Source of the DNA: Flavobacterium sp.
Lineage (GTDB): Bacteria; Bacteroidota; Bacteroidia; Flavobacteriales; Flavobacteriaceae
Direction of reading: 5' to 3'
DNA: 6,473 bases
Assembly: GCA_012032075.1 (NCBI GenBank)
Contig: JAAURU010000219.1
Coordinates: forward strand, 1 to 6,473
Position numbers and translations under genes: made by a program. Positions 5,576 to 6,473 of the stretch are shown here, piece by piece (position 1 is the stretch's first letter; each line of letters starts with the position of its first letter). Below the pieces are notes generated by a model. It was not told the DNA's origin. It searched no databases and saw only the letters and a list, made by a program, of their open reading frames with translations.

Positions 5576-6473
5576 ATGGATTTGTTATTTATTGTTGGTG
5601 GACTAATTCTTTTGGTCGGAGGTGGAAATTGGCTTTTAAAATCTTCAGTCGGACTTTCTTTACGACTTAATATTTCAAAAATTATTGTGGGTTTAACCGT
5701 TGTTTCATTTGCAACTTCTGCTCCTGAAATGATTGTTAGCGTACAAGCTGCTTTAAACGGTTTTCCAGATATTGCATTGGGTAACGTAATTGGTTCAAAT
5801 ATTGGTAACATAGGCTTAGTTTTAGGTGTTGTCTTATTGATTAATGCTATACAAGTAGATACTAGTTTTTATATTACCGATTGGCCTACAAAAATGATTG
5901 CTTCAACATTATTATTCATTTTTTGATTATTGATGGTGGTTTAACAAGATTAGAAGGAGTTATTTTATATTGGTTTTAGCAATTTTTTTAATAATTCTTA
6001 TTAGAAATAATAAAAAAGTACAAGTGGAAATACCTGAAGTTTCAGAGAGGAAAATATGTCATATTTGAAGATTTTGCCTTTCTAGTAATGGGTGGTTTTG
6101 CTTTATGGGGTGGTTCAGAATTATTAGTCAAAGGAGCTGTAAACGTAGCAGAAAGTTTTGGTGTTAGTAATAGAGTAATTGCCATTACAGTAGTTTCAAT
6201 TGGAACAAGTATTCCAGAATTAGCTTCTTCAATTATTGCTGCTGTTAAAAAGGAAAATGATATCTCAATAGGTAACATTATTGGGTCTAATATTTTCAAT
6301 ATTTTAAGTGTTTTAGGTATTACAGCTATCATAAAACCAATTTCAAAAGTTGATGTTAGAATTATAAATCATGATATTTATTGGATGTTATGTTTTGCAT
6401 TCATTTTATTGCCATTAGTAATCCTACCCAAAAGAGGAAGTTTAAGTTTAAAAGAAGGTGTTTTACTTTTAAT
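5576..6473 (+). CDS. Calcium/sodium antiporter (CaCA family), 3' truncated by window, three apparent frameshifts
   Basis: Inner-membrane cation/Ca2+ exchanger of the YrbG-like branch. Alpha-repeat 1 has FATSAPE at residues 45-51 and GNVIGSNIGN at 69-78. Alpha-repeat 2, in the corrected frame, has GTSIPE at about 210-215 and GNIIGSNIFN at about 233-242. The two glutamates and asparagines are the ion-binding residues of this superfamily. The frame is broken three times: one T missing in the run 5919-5924, one T missing near 5969-5971, and one base too many near 6045-6050. The corrected frame (from 6049 it reads GKYVIFEDFAFLVMGG) is open to the window end and gives about 299 residues. YrbG-like proteins have about 310-325, so only a short end is missing. 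All three breaks lie in the linker between the two halves, with no other stop. The start at 5576 is 8 bases after the mnmA stop, suggesting co-transcription. Whether it carries Na+/Ca2+ or H+/Ca2+ cannot be told. Confidence 0.92.

Noticed and set aside
5569..6332. Minus-strand ORFs at 5569-5811 and 6042-6332
   Set aside because: Both are antisense to the conserved alpha-repeats of the antiporter. Their Pro/Ile-rich content mirrors the opposite strand.

Overview
The window reads as chromosomal DNA from a member of the Bacteroidetes, most likely family Flavobacteriaceae and close to Flavobacterium. The grounds are strongly AT-rich coding sequence, no Shine-Dalgarno sites before the starts, promoter-like TAnnTTTG elements, a lipoprotein with an acidic patch after the lipid-bearing cysteine, and protein sequences of flavobacterial type (recognised from memory, no search run).

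Layout: (1) 1-1483 (+), the 3' part of yidC, the inner-membrane insertase, closed by a strong intrinsic terminator. (2) 1629-2426/2459 (+), proC, pyrroline-5-carboxylate reductase. (3) A hairpin between convergent genes that probably terminates both. (4) 3419-2492 (-), a lipoprotein with two fasciclin (FAS1) domains. (5) 3420-3600, a divergent intergenic region of about 180 bases with promoter-like elements and a 17-base tandem repeat in the lipoprotein leader. (6) 3601-4362 (+), an exported MORN-variant (YwqK-like) repeat protein of unknown function. (7) 4381-5567 (+), mnmA, the tRNA 2-thiouridylase. (8) 5576-6473 (+), a CaCA-family calcium/sodium antiporter that runs off the window. The last three genes are 18 and 8 bases apart and look like one operon. 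No gene-free stretch exceeds 300 bases. I see no tRNA, rRNA, CRISPR array, insertion sequence or attachment site.

The most striking property is that five of the six genes are interrupted by apparent single-base indels: two in yidC, probably one at the end of proC, one in the FAS1 gene, one in mnmA and three in the antiporter. Most lie in short homopolymers. In every case one base restores a full, conserved reading frame of normal family length. Because essential or housekeeping genes are hit at the same rate as the others, and no other disabling change is seen, I read these as errors of an unpolished assembly rather than gene decay. Only the MORN-repeat gene is clearly intact. Gene spans below are the corrected ones.

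Functionally this is ordinary housekeeping and envelope sequence: membrane protein insertion, proline synthesis, tRNA wobble modification, ion transport and two exported proteins. I found no convincing sign of a new defence, mobile or biosynthetic system.
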